From: Cohnella sp. SGD-V74
GTDB taxonomy: Bacteria > Bacillota > Bacilli > Paenibacillales > Paenibacillaceae
Direction: 5' to 3'
Length of the DNA stretch: 64,000 nucleotides
Assembly: GCF_003001675.1 (NCBI RefSeq)
Contig: NZ_PVYW01000005.1
Location: forward strand, 62,001-126,000
Positions 63,906 through 64,000 of the stretch are shown in pieces. Positions within the stretch are counted from its first letter, which is position 1; every line of letters begins with the position of its first letter. The notes beneath the pieces were generated by a model that was given only the letters and a program-made list of their open reading frames with translations, made no database searches and was not told where the DNA came from. The position numbers and the translations under genes were made by a program.

Positions 63906-64000
63906 GTGAGCGATATCAAATTCGTTTTAATATTCGGTCCGCAGGCCGTTGGTAAAATGACGGTGGGTCATGAACTAACAAAGATTACTGATTTGAAATT
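63906..64000 (+). CDS. P-loop nucleoside kinase-like protein, truncated by the window edge
   Basis: The frame encodes (I)KFVLIFGPQAVGKMTVGHEL, the Walker A start of a small AAA/kinase family (usual start MKLVLIFGPQAVGKMTVG). GTG 63906 overlaps the Shine-Dalgarno AAGGAG; ATC 63915, eight bases after that site, aligns with the family's initiator methionine and is a candidate start. The 3' part lies beyond the window. Confidence 0.7.
   Translation, partial: MSDIKFVLIFGPQAVGKMTVGHELTKITDLK

Noticed and set aside
50500-64000. Integron or prophage
   Set aside because: No integrase, recombinase, capsid, portal or terminase gene can be seen; only the cassette-like layout is reminiscent of an integron.

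Overview
The window looks like a chromosomal segment of a spore-forming Gram-positive bacterium of the Paenibacillaceae (Paenibacillus/Cohnella type). Gene order from the left edge to about 43.9 kb follows the Bacillus subtilis block infB-rbfA-nrnA-truB-ribF-rpsO-pnp-ylxY-mlpA-dpaA-dpaB-dapG-dapA-rnj-tepA-ylzJ-spoIIIE-ymfF-ymfH-ymfI-ymfJ-ymfK-rodZ-pgsA-cinA-recA-rny-ymdB-spoVS-miaB-ricA, with local insertions (dut, sleB, yajQ, rimO, recX, an M19 dipeptidase, korAB, pduL). Sporulation genes (dpaAB, spoIIIE, sleB, spoVS) and promoter-like sites for sigma-K, sigma-G and sigma-H support an endospore former. The core is GC-rich by eye and uses GTG and TTG starts often. I saw no tRNA, rRNA or CRISPR array.

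Layout: 0-9.8 kb holds translation and RNA-processing genes (IF2, RbfA, nanoRNase, TruB, RibF, S15, PNPase), then a deacetylase, an M16 peptidase and dUTPase. From 10.6 to 14.3 kb lies dipicolinate/lysine synthesis, with asd missing from its usual place. From 14.8 to 27.3 kb come RNase J, TepA, SpoIIIE, SleB, the EF-P aminopentanol-modification trio ymfF-ymfH-ymfI, and rodZ. From 27.4 to 43.9 kb come YajQ, RimO, PgsA, CinA, RecA (LexA box plus sigma-A promoter), RecX, RNase Y, YmdB, SpoVS, dipeptidase, a 2-oxoacid:ferredoxin oxidoreductase, PduL, MiaB and a RicA-like protein. From 44 to 50.4 kb, BioY with a BirA operator diverges from an ECF module whose second ATPase is fused to the EcfT membrane subunit; a short TerD-like gene and an MFS exporter follow.

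At about 50.5 kb the base composition drops visibly to AT-rich and stays so to the right edge. This 13.5 kb island begins with a RelE/ParE-type toxin-antitoxin pair and continues as a nearly one-directional row of unrelated single-domain genes (methyltransferase, lipoprotein, HXXEE protein, histidine phosphatase, two GNATs, DinB, 5'-nucleotidase, HD, nitrilase-like, DUF4269, zinc-ribbon, GrpB, NUDIX, DUF6933, DEDD exonuclease, DUF3024, P-loop kinase). It carries a decayed duplicate of one of its own genes and looks like a gene-acquisition hotspot.

The most unusual signals are: (1) a dispersed 26-bp repeat with core GGCCATTATCCCC, nine copies here, clustered before dpaA and before recA and also inside two coding genes; (2) a 219-nt element closed by a 19-bp helix and full of hairpins in the RNase J leader; (3) three genes whose best start by homology and Shine-Dalgarno spacing is AUA or AUC; (4) the EcfA-EcfT fusion; (5) paired operator-like repeats over the korAB promoter.
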